Shown: positions 16,145 to 24,770 of the stretch, in pieces
How the letters are laid out: each line of letters begins with the position of its first letter
Position numbering within the stretch: the stretch's first letter is position 1
Assembly: GCA_017481395.1 (NCBI GenBank)
Contig: JAFUPE010000052.1
Span: 1 to 25,611, forward strand
Direction of reading: 5' to 3'
DNA: 25,611 nt
Source of the DNA: Ruminococcus sp.
GTDB taxonomy: Bacteria; Bacillota_A; Clostridia; Oscillospirales; Acutalibacteraceae
Notes under the pieces: model-generated
What the model saw: only the letters and a program-made list of their open reading frames with translations
Databases searched by the model: none
Told to the model about the DNA's origin: nothing
Program-made: the position numbers and the translations under genes

Positions 16145-17812
16145 TTAGTCTTTGAATTTATTTATTAAGTCCCGAGCATATTCCCGGGCAGAGTCAGTGA
16201 CGGTAACACCGCCCATAATACGTGCAAGTTCCTCTACTCTGCCCTCTGAATCCAGAACGTCAACAGATGTAAAGGTTCTGCCGTCAACACTGCGTTTTTT
16301 GATTTTATAATGAGTTTTAGCCTGTGCGGCAATTTGCGGCAGATGAGTAACGCAAAGCACCTGAGTATCCTTGCTGACCTCTTTAAGCTTCATACCGATT
16401 CGCTCAGCAGCTGAACCCGAAACGCCCGAATCAACCTCGTCAAATATTAGTGTATCGGTGGGGTCGGCTTGAGAAAGAACGGTTTTAATTGCAAGCATCA
16501 TTCGTGAAAGCTCGCCGCCTGAGGCGATTTTTGCCACAGGTTTTGGAGGCTCGCCTACGTTTGCCGAAATCAAAAATTCTATTGTATCTGCACCTAATTC
16601 ATAAAGCTCAACAGGGTTTTGCTCAACAGCTAAAACTGCATTGGGCATATCTAAAAAGTGCATTTGCTCTGATACACTTTGGCAAAATCTTTCTGAGGTT
16701 ACTCTGCGTCTTTCTGAAAGTGTCTGAGCCAAAGCTGAGGCTTTAGCGAACGCCTTGTCACAGTCAAGCTGAAGCTTTTCAAAGTGTTCCTCGAAATTTA
16801 GTAAAACTTCTAACTCCTCTTGTGCATTGCTAAGGTAAGAAATCATTTCTTCCTCGGTGGAGCCGTATTTTTTGGAAAGAGAGTTAAGCAAATCAAGACG
16901 CTGTTCGATATTGTCCAGAAGCTCGGGGTCGCTGTCTAAATCAGACAGGATATCCTCACATTCAGAGTAAATATCGCGAAGCTCATATGTAAGATTAGAA
17001 AGTCGCTCTGAGAGGCTTTCTGCTGATGAGTGATACCTTGACGCAGAAGACAAATCAGAGGCGGCATCATCAAGAAGATTCAAGGCAGAGGCGCCCTCAT
17101 TAATGTCGCCACCAAGCTTATAAGCAGCAGCACAAAGGCTTTCGCGGATTCGCTCTACGTTAGTAAGGGCTATGCGTTTAGACATAAGCTCGTCGCGCTC
17201 GCCTTCCCAAATATCCGCTGCTGTTAGCTCTTCTATCTGAAAACGCAGGATATCAATTCTGCGGCTTCGCTCCTGTTCGTCGAATCGGCGTTTTTTAAGC
17301 TGATTTTCTATGTACTTATATTCATCGAAGGCAACCTTATATTCGTCTAAAAGACTGCTTAAATTTCCTAAGGCGTCAATATAACGAATATGCAAATCAG
17401 GAGACATAAGCTCGTAGCTTTCGTGCTGACCATGAATATTTATAAGAAGCTTACCTAAGTCCTTAAGCATTGAAACCGTAGCAACCTTGCCGTTAATGCG
17501 GCAGTTGTTTTTGCCTGACAAAGTAAGCTCGCGGAAAACAAGGACTTCACCGTCTGAATCAAAGCCAAGTGCAGAAAGACCCTCGCGGGCTTTGTCGCTT
17601 ATATCGGTAAAAAGTGCTGTTACCACAGCCTTGTCGGCACCTGTACGGATAAGCTCGCGGGATGTACGAAAACCAAGCACAGCACCTATAGAGTCGATAA
17701 CTATACTTTTACCTGCACCTGTTTCGCCTGTCAGGGCATTAAGCCCCTCGGAAAAGTTGATATTTGATTTTTCGATAACTGCAATATTTTCTATGTAAAG
17801 TTCTGACAGCAT
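16145..17812 (-). CDS. recN: DNA repair protein RecN
   Basis: SMC-like ATPase that acts early at double-strand breaks. It has 555 residues. Walker A GETGAGKS lies at 29-36, with the Q-loop region NIHGQHESYEL. A long central coiled coil (about 160-380) follows. The ABC signature IASGGELSRMMLAIK and Walker B TLIFDEVDSGVSG come next, then the His-switch CVTHLPQIAAQA. It ends MGGVTVTDSAREYARDLI, as usual. AGGT stands about nine bases before the ATG, downstream of argR by 15 bases. The argR-recN pairing is conserved across Firmicutes. No LexA-type operator was recognised in the short gap. Confidence 0.97.
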   Translation of the reverse strand: MLSELYIENIAVIEKSNINFSEGLNALTGETGAGKSIVIDSIGAVLGFRTSRELIRTGADKAVVTALFTDISDKAREGLSALGFDSDGEVLVFRELTLSGKNNCRINGKVATVSMLKDLGKLLINIHGQHESYELMSPDLHIRYIDALGNLSSLLDEYKVAFDEYKYIENQLKKRRFDEQERSRRIDILRFQIEELTAADIWEGERDELMSKRIALTNVERIRESLCAAAYKLGGDINEGASALNLLDDAASDLSSASRYHSSAESLSERLSNLTYELRDIYSECEDILSDLDSDPELLDNIEQRLDLLNSLSKKYGSTEEEMISYLSNAQEELEVLLNFEEHFEKLQLDCDKAFAKASALAQTLSERRRVTSERFCQSVSEQMHFLDMPNAVLAVEQNPVELYELGADTIEFLISANVGEPPKPVAKIASGGELSRMMLAIKTVLSQADPTDTLIFDEVDSGVSGSAAERIGMKLKEVSKDTQVLCVTHLPQIAAQAKTHYKIKKRSVDGRTFTSVDVLDSEGRVEELARIMGGVTVTDSAREYARDLINKFKD

Positions 17813-17827
17813 AAAAATCTACCTGAA

Positions 17828-18274
17828 TTAAATAAATTTATTAAGTTTAACAACAAAATCTGCGGCTGAGTCGTTATCAGCACAAGCAATGAAGATTGTG
17901 TCGTCACCGGCAAGAGAGCCGACAACACCGGAAAACTCCATAGAATCAATAGCGGCACAGGCGGCTGATGCCATACCGCTGTATGTCTTGACAACCACAA
18001 GATTTACTGCAGCCTCTGCTGAAATAACCGAGCTTGAGAGAATTCCCGAAAAGCTGGATTTCATTTCGCTAAGCTTCACCTCGGGAGCAATATAGCGGTA
18101 TTTGCCGTCTGCAGAGAGGGATTTCTGAAGTCTTAAAGACTTTATATCTCGGGAAACAGTGGACTGGGTTACAGAATAGCCCTCGGCACGAAGCTTTTCC
18201 AAAAGTTCCTCCTGAGTGTTTATGGGATAAAGCTTTATAAGCTCTAAGATTTTGTTATGTCTGTTAAGCTTCAT
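17828..18274 (-). CDS. argR: Arginine repressor ArgR/AhrC
   Basis: Hexameric L-arginine-responsive transcription regulator of arginine metabolism genes. It has 148 residues. The N-terminal winged helix-turn-helix (about 1-70) has HNKILELIKLYPINTQEELL and GYSVTQSTVSRDIKSLRLQK. The C-terminal arginine-binding/oligomerization domain (about 78-148) has VVKTYSGMASAACAAIDSM and VGSLAGDDTIFIACADNDSA with the paired Asp of GDD. The start overlaps the nadK end by 11 bases, with AGAGGTGA upstream. No arginine biosynthesis genes lie in this window, so its targets are elsewhere. Confidence 0.96.
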   Translation of the reverse strand: MKLNRHNKILELIKLYPINTQEELLEKLRAEGYSVTQSTVSRDIKSLRLQKSLSADGKYRYIAPEVKLSEMKSSFSGILSSSVISAEAAVNLVVVKTYSGMASAACAAIDSMEFSGVVGSLAGDDTIFIACADNDSAADFVVKLNKFI

Positions 18275-19127
18275 TTATATTCACCTCTTTTAGTTTTTCA
18301 CTGGCTAATTTAAAGAAGTTACGCTTTTTAAGTACAATCATATCAAGGGTTTTTTCGGAATTTTTAATCTCAACAATATCATCCTCATAAAGCTCCACAG
18401 AAATCTGACCGTCAATTGTAAGATAGCTTTTATCATCGGGTGAATTAGCGTGGATTTTTATAACAGAATTTTCGGAAAGAATAACAGCCCTTGCCGAAAG
18501 AGAGTGAGGACACACGGGCACAAGCTCGATACACCTTAAATCGGGCGAAATCACAGGACCACCAGCTGAAAGTGCATAAGCGGTAGAGCCTGTAGGAGTT
18601 GCCACTAAAATTCCGTCTGCCCTGTAGGAAGAGACATCTGCTCCGTCAATAGACACCTGTAAATCAATTATTCTGGAGAGTGAACCACGAGACACGACAG
18701 CGTCATTTACAGCTATGTATTCCTTACTTGTGCCACTTTTAGAAATAACACAAACAGAAAGTACCGAGCGATTTACAATTGAATATTCGCCCTTTACAAG
18801 CTGAGTAATCATATCGATTTCGTCGGCTTCAAGCTCGGCAACATAACCGAGCCTGCCAAGATTAACACCAAGTACAGGCTTACCATGTGATACCGCGTGC
18901 TTCGCACTATGTATGATTGTACCGTCGCCGCCAACAGTAAGCACTAAATCCGCGGCTTTTACAAGGTCGCTGTGATTGTCGAAAGCCAAAGCTTCCTTAA
19001 ATAAATCCGACAAACTGCTTTTATGAAAGAGCACTTCAGCACCTTGAGATATAAGAAGCTCGGCAATTCTTTTGCCTGTCTCGGTTGCTCCTTTTTTATT
19101 AAAGTTAACGATTAAAGCGATTTTCAT
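18264..19127 (-). CDS. nadK: NAD kinase (ATP/polyphosphate-dependent)
   Basis: Phosphorylates NAD to NADP, the only de novo route to NADP. It has 287 residues. The diagnostic GGDGT (66-70) in LTVGGDGTIIHSA, the NxGxLGF-like VNLGRLGYVAEL, NDAVVSRG, and YRADGILVATPTGSTAYALS with the second glycine-rich loop are present. LSAGGPVISPDLRCIELVPV and PHSLSARAVIL complete the C-terminal beta domain. The AAGGTGA site is in front of the ATG at 19127, nine bases after tlyA. It sits in the dxs-tlyA-nadK-argR-recN order typical of Firmicutes. Confidence 0.97.
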   Translation of the reverse strand: MKIALIVNFNKKGATETGKRIAELLISQGAEVLFHKSSLSDLFKEALAFDNHSDLVKAADLVLTVGGDGTIIHSAKHAVSHGKPVLGVNLGRLGYVAELEADEIDMITQLVKGEYSIVNRSVLSVCVISKSGTSKEYIAVNDAVVSRGSLSRIIDLQVSIDGADVSSYRADGILVATPTGSTAYALSAGGPVISPDLRCIELVPVCPHSLSARAVILSENSVIKIHANSPDDKSYLTIDGQISVELYEDDIVEIKNSEKTLDMIVLKKRNFFKLASEKLKEVNINEA

Positions 19128-19136
19128 ACTATCACC

Positions 19137-19940
19137 TTACTTATCAAGCTCTGCGTGAGAAAGTTCGGAAAGCTCCTCGGCTGTAACGGTCGCAAAATTT
19201 CGGGGATTATCGCTGATTTTAACATACATTAAGTATTCTATGTTACCTTCAGGACCTTTAACAGGTGAAAAATCCAGACCTAAAACATCAAATCCGCTTT
19301 CGAGAGCAAAATTAACGATAGTTTCGATAACCTCGGCGTGAACCTTTTTGTCTCTAACTACACCCTTTTTGCCTACCTTTTCTCTGCCTGCTTCAAACTG
19401 AGGCTTTATTAAGCACACGCCCCTGCCCTCTTTGCTTAAAAGATTTCGGGCAACGGGCAGGATAATTCGAAGAGAAATAAACGAAACGTCAACAGAGAAA
19501 AAGTCTATGTCTTCGGTAATATCAGCTTTGGTAACATTACGGAAGTTGGTGCGTTCCATATTAACCACACGCTCGTCGGTGCGTAATTTCCACGCAAGCT
19601 GACCGTAGCCTACGTCGACAGAATAAACCTTTCTGGCACCGTTTTGAAGCATACAGTCGGTAAAGCCGCCTGTAGAAGCACCTATGTCAAGGCTGGTTAC
19701 TCCCTCAAGGTTAAGGTCAAAGGAAGTCATAGCTTTCTCAAGCTTTAAGCCGCCGCGGCTGACATACCTTAAACCTGAGGAACGAACCTCTAAGGGGGCA
19801 TCCTCGTCGTACTGGGTGCCGGGTTTGTCAGCCTTTTGGTTATTAACATATACATTGCCCGACATTATTATGGCTTTTGCTCGCTCGCGGCTGTCGGCAA
19901 AACCTTTTTCAAACACTAAAACATCAAGTCGTTTTTTCAT
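19137..19940 (-). CDS. tlyA: TlyA family rRNA (cytidine-2'-O)-methyltransferase
   Basis: TlyA-type enzymes 2'-O-methylate cytidines of 16S and/or 23S rRNA; the old 'hemolysin' name is misleading. It has 267 residues. The N-terminal S4 RNA-binding domain (about 1-60) reads KKRLDVLVFEKGFADSRERA and SGNVYVNN. A FtsJ-like methyltransferase domain follows with LDIGASTGGFTDCMLQNGA (84-102), YSVDVGYGQLAWKLR, DVSFISLRIILP and LIKPQFEAGREKVGKKGVV. The start is two bases past the dxs stop, and the last dxs codons supply the GAAGGT ribosome binding site. Confidence 0.95.
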   Translation of the reverse strand: MKKRLDVLVFEKGFADSRERAKAIIMSGNVYVNNQKADKPGTQYDEDAPLEVRSSGLRYVSRGGLKLEKAMTSFDLNLEGVTSLDIGASTGGFTDCMLQNGARKVYSVDVGYGQLAWKLRTDERVVNMERTNFRNVTKADITEDIDFFSVDVSFISLRIILPVARNLLSKEGRGVCLIKPQFEAGREKVGKKGVVRDKKVHAEVIETIVNFALESGFDVLGLDFSPVKGPEGNIEYLMYVKISDNPRNFATVTAEELSELSHAELDK

Positions 19941-19942
19941 AA

Positions 19943-21808
19943 TTACCTTCTCATTATATCATAAATACCTAAGGCGTTAAGCCTTAAGCCTTGCATAGAT
20001 TCTTTTACCGAAGCATGGGGCACAAACTTGTCCTCTACTGCTGTAATACCGTAGGTGCCCTTAAAACCGAGCTTATCTATACCGTAGCCGAAGGTCTCAC
20101 CTATGCCGCCTGTGAGCATGCCCTCCTCGAAGAAGTGCACCTTGGAAAATTTTGCTGCAAGCTTTAAGGCTTCTTCGTCAATAGGCTTTATACGGCAAAG
20201 CTTTAAAATACAAACCTCGATACCGATTTTGGAAAGCTCACGCTTTGCAACGCAGGCTTCGGCAAAAAGCCTGCCGTAGGTAACTATAAGACGGCTGGCA
20301 TCTTTGTTGCCGTAAAGTGCAAAATTTATGTTATTTTCAGTAAAGTTTTCGGGACGGTAAGGCTCAGACCCTCTTGGATATCTGATAGCAACAAGGTTTT
20401 TGTCGCGTATAATGCCTTGTTCCATACAGCCTGCAAGCTCATCAAAATAACATGGTGAATAGCAGGTAGTATTGGGAATTGAATTAAGCATAGAAACGTC
20501 AAACACGCCCTGATGGGTTTCGCCGTCCTCGCCTACTATGCCTGCTCTGTCAACACCTAAAACAAGGTGAAGCTTCTGCAAAGACACGTCATGAACAAGC
20601 TGGTCGTAGGCACGCTGTAAAAATGTAGAATACACTGCAAAAACAGGAATCATTCCCTGGCTTGCAAGACCGGCACCAAAGGTAACAGCGTGCTCCTCAG
20701 CAATTCCTACATCGAAAAATCTGTCCTTATATTTATGAGAAAACTCAGTTAAACCTGTACCCATTGTCATTGCGGCTGTTATGGCACAGATGTTTTTGTT
20801 GCGGCTTGAAAGATGGCAAAGACATTTACCAAAAATATCGCTGTATGAGGTTGAGTGTGACAAAGGCTCACCCGAGTCAACGTCAAACTTGCCGATACCA
20901 TGGTAGTTTTTAGGGTCTTTTTCGGCATAGCCGTAGCCCTTACCCTTGACGGTTACTGCATGAATTAATACAGGCCTGGTTACCTTTTTTGCGGCACGAA
21001 GGGTATTTATAAGCTCTTCCATATCATGGCCGTCAACAGGACCGTAATAGAAAAAACCAAAGTTTTCGAAAAGATTGTTGCCTTTAAGTGTTCGCTTTTT
21101 AAAGGCATTTTTTATTTTGGTAAGCAGATTAACCAAAGGCTTGCCCACCAATGGAACCTTATTAAGTACTCGTTCAAGCCCCCACTTGGCTTTAAGATAC
21201 CAAGGGTTAACACGTATACCCGTAAGATACCTTGCAAAGGCACCTACATTCTTAGAAATTGACATTTTATTGTCATTTAAGACTACAATAAAGTTCTTTT
21301 TAAATCTGCCTGCATTGTTCATGCCCTCAAAGGCAAGACCGCCTGTAAACGAGCCGTCGCCAATAACAGCAACAGTGTGGCTTGAGTCACCTTTAATAGC
21401 CTTAGCCTTGGCTATACCATAGGCGGCAGAAATCGAGGTACTGCTGTGACCTGCACCAAAAGCGTCGTAATCGCTTTCGTCTCTTCTGGGAAAGCCTGAA
21501 AGTCCATCCTTACGTCGTATTGTGGCAAGTCGTTCTTTTCTGCCTGAAAGAATTTTATGGGTATAACACTGGTGACCCACGTCAAACACAATGCTGTCGT
21601 CAGGCAAATCAAAGACATAATGCATAGCTACAGTCAGCTCAACCACACCCAAGTTAGAAGCAAGGTGACCGCCATTTTCTGAAACAGTGCTTATTATTAG
21701 AGCACGAATCTCTTCGCAGAGGGTTGAAAGCTCGTCTATACTAAGCTTTTTTATGTCGGATGGATGTTCAATTTTATCAAGAAGCTGAAAGTTTAGCTTT
21801 TTTTCCAT
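19943..21808 (-). CDS. dxs: 1-deoxy-D-xylulose-5-phosphate synthase
   Basis: First enzyme of the MEP isoprenoid pathway, a thiamine-diphosphate enzyme joining pyruvate and glyceraldehyde 3-phosphate. It has 621 residues, normal for Dxs. HLASNLGVVELTVAMHYVF, the GDGSFTGGLAFEGMNNAG TPP/Mg site (150-167), VVLNDNKMSISKNVGA, YYGPVDGHD, FDVGIAEEHAVTFGAGLA (catalytic Glu) and DRAGIVGEDGETHQGVFDV are intact. The ATG at 21808 is preferred; a GTG at 21817 would abut the ispA stop and add three residues, and neither has a strong ribosome binding site. With ispA upstream, it supplies precursors for undecaprenyl phosphate and other isoprenoids. Confidence 0.97.
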   Translation of the reverse strand: MEKKLNFQLLDKIEHPSDIKKLSIDELSTLCEEIRALIISTVSENGGHLASNLGVVELTVAMHYVFDLPDDSIVFDVGHQCYTHKILSGRKERLATIRRKDGLSGFPRRDESDYDAFGAGHSSTSISAAYGIAKAKAIKGDSSHTVAVIGDGSFTGGLAFEGMNNAGRFKKNFIVVLNDNKMSISKNVGAFARYLTGIRVNPWYLKAKWGLERVLNKVPLVGKPLVNLLTKIKNAFKKRTLKGNNLFENFGFFYYGPVDGHDMEELINTLRAAKKVTRPVLIHAVTVKGKGYGYAEKDPKNYHGIGKFDVDSGEPLSHSTSYSDIFGKCLCHLSSRNKNICAITAAMTMGTGLTEFSHKYKDRFFDVGIAEEHAVTFGAGLASQGMIPVFAVYSTFLQRAYDQLVHDVSLQKLHLVLGVDRAGIVGEDGETHQGVFDVSMLNSIPNTTCYSPCYFDELAGCMEQGIIRDKNLVAIRYPRGSEPYRPENFTENNINFALYGNKDASRLIVTYGRLFAEACVAKRELSKIGIEVCILKLCRIKPIDEEALKLAAKFSKVHFFEEGMLTGGIGETFGYGIDKLGFKGTYGITAVEDKFVPHASVKESMQGLRLNALGIYDIMRR

Positions 21809-21817
21809 AAAAACCAC

Positions 21818-22702
21818 TCATTTGTTTCTGTTAAGTAAATCTTCGGCAAAGCTTACAAGCCCCGAAGTATCGCCCTCAAAAGCATCAAGAGCATTAATTG
21901 CCTTATCTGTAAGCTCTTTTGCAAGAGCACGGCATTTTTCAATACCTAAAAGAGATACCATATTGGATTTGTTATTTTCTATATCAGAATTAACAGGCTT
22001 GCCCAAAACGTCTGTTGTTGAAGTGACATCAAGAATGTCATCAACAATCTGAAACTGCAAACCGATACATTCGGCGTACTCTGCGGCGGCTGATATTTGC
22101 TCGTCATCTGCACCTGCGGCGATACATCCCATTACACAAGCCGCTTTAATTAGCGCCGCCGTTTTAAGCGAGTGCATTAGGCTGACGGTTTCGGAGTCGC
22201 CTTCGCATTTTTCTAAAGCAAGGTCTATTACCTGCCCGCCTACCATACCGTCTTTTCCGCAAAGTTTCGCAAGAGCTCGGGCACATTTGGCGGCCGCTTC
22301 ATAGCCAATTTTACCGACACTTTCGTCAGAAAGGATTGCCTCAAAAGCAAGGCTCTGCATTGCATCACCTGCAAGCAAAGCAGTATCTTCGCCAAAAACC
22401 ACGTGATTAGAAGGCTTGCCGCGACGCATATCGTCGTTATCCATACAGGGCAAATCGTCGTGAATAAGCGAATAAGTATGAATAAGCTCTACGCCGCAAG
22501 CAGGGTAAAGTGCCACCTCAGGACTTTTGCCGCAAAGAGAAGCAAAAGCCATAGAAAGCATTGGACGTATTCTTTTGCCACCTGCCGAAACAGAATATAT
22601 CATTGAATCGGTTAAAACCTTGTACTCATTTCTTCCGCCTTCTAAAAGCTTCATAAGAGTTTTATTCACAAGTGTCAGATATTTATCTGAATAGTTAAAC
22701 AT
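21818..22702 (-). CDS. ispA: Polyprenyl synthetase IspA (farnesyl/geranyl diphosphate synthase)
   Basis: Short-chain trans-prenyltransferase condensing IPP with allylic diphosphates. It has 294 residues. GGKRIRPML (41-49) binds IPP. The first aspartate-rich motif DDLPCMDNDDMRRG (82-95), with a two-residue insert between Asp pairs, is typical of bacterial FPP synthases. The second motif is DDILD (221-225), preceded by the FQ of GLQFQIV. It starts two bases after the xseB stop with GGAGG inside xseB, and dxs follows immediately. Product length (C15 rather than C10 or C20) is inferred from the family. Confidence 0.95.
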   Translation of the reverse strand: MFNYSDKYLTLVNKTLMKLLEGGRNEYKVLTDSMIYSVSAGGKRIRPMLSMAFASLCGKSPEVALYPACGVELIHTYSLIHDDLPCMDNDDMRRGKPSNHVVFGEDTALLAGDAMQSLAFEAILSDESVGKIGYEAAAKCARALAKLCGKDGMVGGQVIDLALEKCEGDSETVSLMHSLKTAALIKAACVMGCIAAGADDEQISAAAEYAECIGLQFQIVDDILDVTSTTDVLGKPVNSDIENNKSNMVSLLGIEKCRALAKELTDKAINALDAFEGDTSGLVSFAEDLLNRNK

Positions 22703-22704
22703 AA

Positions 22705-22935
22705 TCAGTCCTCCGAATTTGGGGATAGTGCAGACATTTTTTCATTCATAGCCTTTATTTTCTCACCTGCTGATTTAAGATAATCGCTGCAGAAGGTATA
22801 ATACTCAAATGCTTCCTTGTATTTTAACAGAGTGTCGTCAAAGCTAAGCTTACCGCTTTCAAGCTCTGCAATAAGCGAAGAAAGCTTTTTTACACCTGTT
22901 TCATAGTCCATATTCTTAAATTTATCGTTACTCAT
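22705..22935 (-). CDS. xseB: Exodeoxyribonuclease VII small subunit
   Basis: Small subunit of ExoVII, which trims single-stranded DNA from either end with XseA. It has 76 residues. It is all-helical and matches the family in MDYETGVKKLSSLIAELESG and LSFDDTLLKYKEAFEYYTFC, ending with KIKAMNEKMSAL. The ATG at 22935 sits behind AGGAGG and overlaps the last eight bases of whiA. A longer frame to 22965 adds ten residues read from the whiA C-terminus and is rejected. The usual upstream partner xseA is missing at this locus. Confidence 0.93.
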   Translation of the reverse strand: MSNDKFKNMDYETGVKKLSSLIAELESGKLSFDDTLLKYKEAFEYYTFCSDYLKSAGEKIKAMNEKMSALSPNSED

Positions 22936-23872
22936 TTTGTCCTCCTGTAGAGCTTTTGATTTCATCAGCTATTGATATAAGTTTATTAAGCCTGTGATTA
23001 ACACCCGAACGGCTTATGGGCGGGTCTAAAAGATTACCCAATGCCGAAAGCGAAAGCTCGGGATTATCCCGTTTAAGCTCAGCAACTTCTCTAAGATTAT
23101 CAGCAAGCGAGTTAAGTCCGCGTTCGGCTTCGATAATCTCAATAGCATTTAATATTCTGGCACCTGCCTCAGCTGTGCGTGAAATATTTGCAAGCTCAGA
23201 ATTAATACGGCGGTTGGTAATGTTACGCATTTGCTTGTAGGCTTTAGCACTCATAATGTCCATTGCCGAATTTGACGCACCCATATATGTAAGCAAATCG
23301 GTTATCTGCTCGCTGTCTTTTAAATAAACAACGTGTGTTCCGCCTCGAACCATTGTACGGGGAGAAAGTGAACATTCGTCTATTTCGCCCATAAGAGTAC
23401 ACAGGTCGTTGCAAAGGTTTTTAAAGGGCACGCAGAATTCGAGATGATAATTTTTCTGAGGGTCATTAACCGAACCGCAGGAAAGAAAAGCACCTCTTAA
23501 AAAAGCTGAAATACACTGTTCATCTTCGATATTTGCCCTATTCACCCTTAAAGTGGGCGTATTACTGCTATGACCAAAGTAATTAAAAATACGCTTACAA
23601 TCACTTTCAATAAGCACTTTGATGCTGTGAAGATTTATGTCTTCCTTGGTGGCACGAAGGGTAGATTTCTTCTCGACAATAGCTCCGAAAAGAGTGCTCA
23701 TATGCTCACAAAATCTTTCGGCAACGCAGATAGCCTCGGTTTTAAGCTTTATTTCCTGCTCTGAAAATTTTCGGGAATAAAGAAGCAGTCCGTAGCATTC
23801 GGAAAGTCTTCTGGCATTTATGCTTATATCTGCTTTACAAAGCTCTTTTTTTACTTCGCCTGCAAAGGACAT
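22928..23872 (-). CDS. whiA: DNA-binding protein WhiA
   Basis: WhiA is a conserved Gram-positive DNA-binding protein linked to cell division, chromosome segregation and, in actinomycetes, sporulation. It has 314 residues. A degenerate LAGLIDADG homing-endonuclease-like core covers about 20-200 (SECYGLLLYSRKFSEQEIKL, CISAFLRGAFLSCGSVNDPQ, YHLEFCVPFKNLCNDLCTLM). The C-terminal helix-turn-helix (about 260-305) reads LSLSALGNLLDPPISRSGVN. GGAGG lies seven bases before the ATG at 23872. It follows rapZ after 18 bases. The yvcK gene usually found between rapZ and whiA is absent. Confidence 0.96.
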   Translation of the reverse strand: MSFAGEVKKELCKADISINARRLSECYGLLLYSRKFSEQEIKLKTEAICVAERFCEHMSTLFGAIVEKKSTLRATKEDINLHSIKVLIESDCKRIFNYFGHSSNTPTLRVNRANIEDEQCISAFLRGAFLSCGSVNDPQKNYHLEFCVPFKNLCNDLCTLMGEIDECSLSPRTMVRGGTHVVYLKDSEQITDLLTYMGASNSAMDIMSAKAYKQMRNITNRRINSELANISRTAEAGARILNAIEIIEAERGLNSLADNLREVAELKRDNPELSLSALGNLLDPPISRSGVNHRLNKLISIADEIKSSTGGQNE

Positions 23873-23890
23873 CCCATTACCTCCAAAAAA

Positions 23891-24754
23891 TTATGCTTTC
23901 CAGATATCCCTGTGATGAATTGTGGATTTCTGGCCGTTTTCTATAAAATGACTGTTCAAAAGCCTTGCCAAGGTTACCGAACGGTGCTTGCCACCTGTAC
24001 ACCCTACAGCAATTACAAGCTCACTTTTTCCCTCGGCACGGTAAAGAGGCACCGAGTAATCCAAAAGACTTAAAAGTCGCTCGATATACTGCTGTGTTTC
24101 ATCAAATTTAAGGACATATTCCCTTACAGCCTCGTCTAAGCCTGTAAGGTGCTTAAGCTCCTTAACGTAGTAAGGATTTGGCAGACACCTTACATCGAAA
24201 AGCAAGTCAGCCTCTAATGGAATTCCGTACTTGAAGCCGAATGACATACAGGTAACAATTAAGCTATCCCCCGCATTTTCGGCAAAAAGTGTTGTTACTC
24301 TCTCTTTTAGCTGTTTGATTGCCATATAAGAAGTGTCGATTACAAAATCGGCATGTGCTTTAACAGGCTTTAAAAGCTCGCGTTCAAGCTTGACGGCATC
24401 TTCGGTGGAAACATTAACTCCGTCTGCAAGAGGATGCTTACGACGGGTTTCTTTGTAACGGATAAGAAGAATATCGCTTTTGGCATCAAGGAAAAGAATT
24501 TTATATCGCTTGCCTTCGTCTCTGAAGGTTTTAAGCTGGTCGAAAAGATTATCGAACACCTCTCCTCCGCGAATATCAACCACTACGGCAACCCTTTGCA
24601 TACGGCTGTCGTTGGAAGTTTCGCAAAGAGTATAAAGGGTTGAAAGCAGCATAGGCGGAATATTATCCACGCAGTAATAGCCGATATCCTCCAGAGCATG
24701 CAAGGCATTGGATTTGCCCGCACCCGAAAGTCCTGTAATAATAATAAATTCCAT
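23891..24754 (-). CDS. rapZ: RNase adapter protein RapZ (YvcJ-type nucleotide-binding protein)
   Basis: P-loop protein of 287 residues. In E. coli RapZ delivers GlmZ sRNA to RNase E; in B. subtilis YvcJ hydrolyses nucleotides and affects competence, so the role here is likely the latter type. Walker A GLSGAGKS lies at 8-15. Further family motifs are DIGYYCVDNIPP, VVVDIRGGE (Walker B region), FLDAKSDILLIRYKETRRKH, PLADG, TCMSFGFKYGIP, DVRCLPNPYYV and the C-terminal GCTGGKHRSVTLA. AAGGAGG stands before the ATG at 24754, 17 bases after murB. Confidence 0.95.
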   Translation of the reverse strand: MEFIIITGLSGAGKSNALHALEDIGYYCVDNIPPMLLSTLYTLCETSNDSRMQRVAVVVDIRGGEVFDNLFDQLKTFRDEGKRYKILFLDAKSDILLIRYKETRRKHPLADGVNVSTEDAVKLERELLKPVKAHADFVIDTSYMAIKQLKERVTTLFAENAGDSLIVTCMSFGFKYGIPLEADLLFDVRCLPNPYYVKELKHLTGLDEAVREYVLKFDETQQYIERLLSLLDYSVPLYRAEGKSELVIAVGCTGGKHRSVTLARLLNSHFIENGQKSTIHHRDIWKA

Positions 24755-24770
24755 TAAGCTGCCTCCTTTT

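Noticed and set aside
21075..21422. Plus-strand open frame of 115 codons opposite dxs
   Set aside because: It is antisense to an intact dxs; no start signal or recognisable protein pattern.
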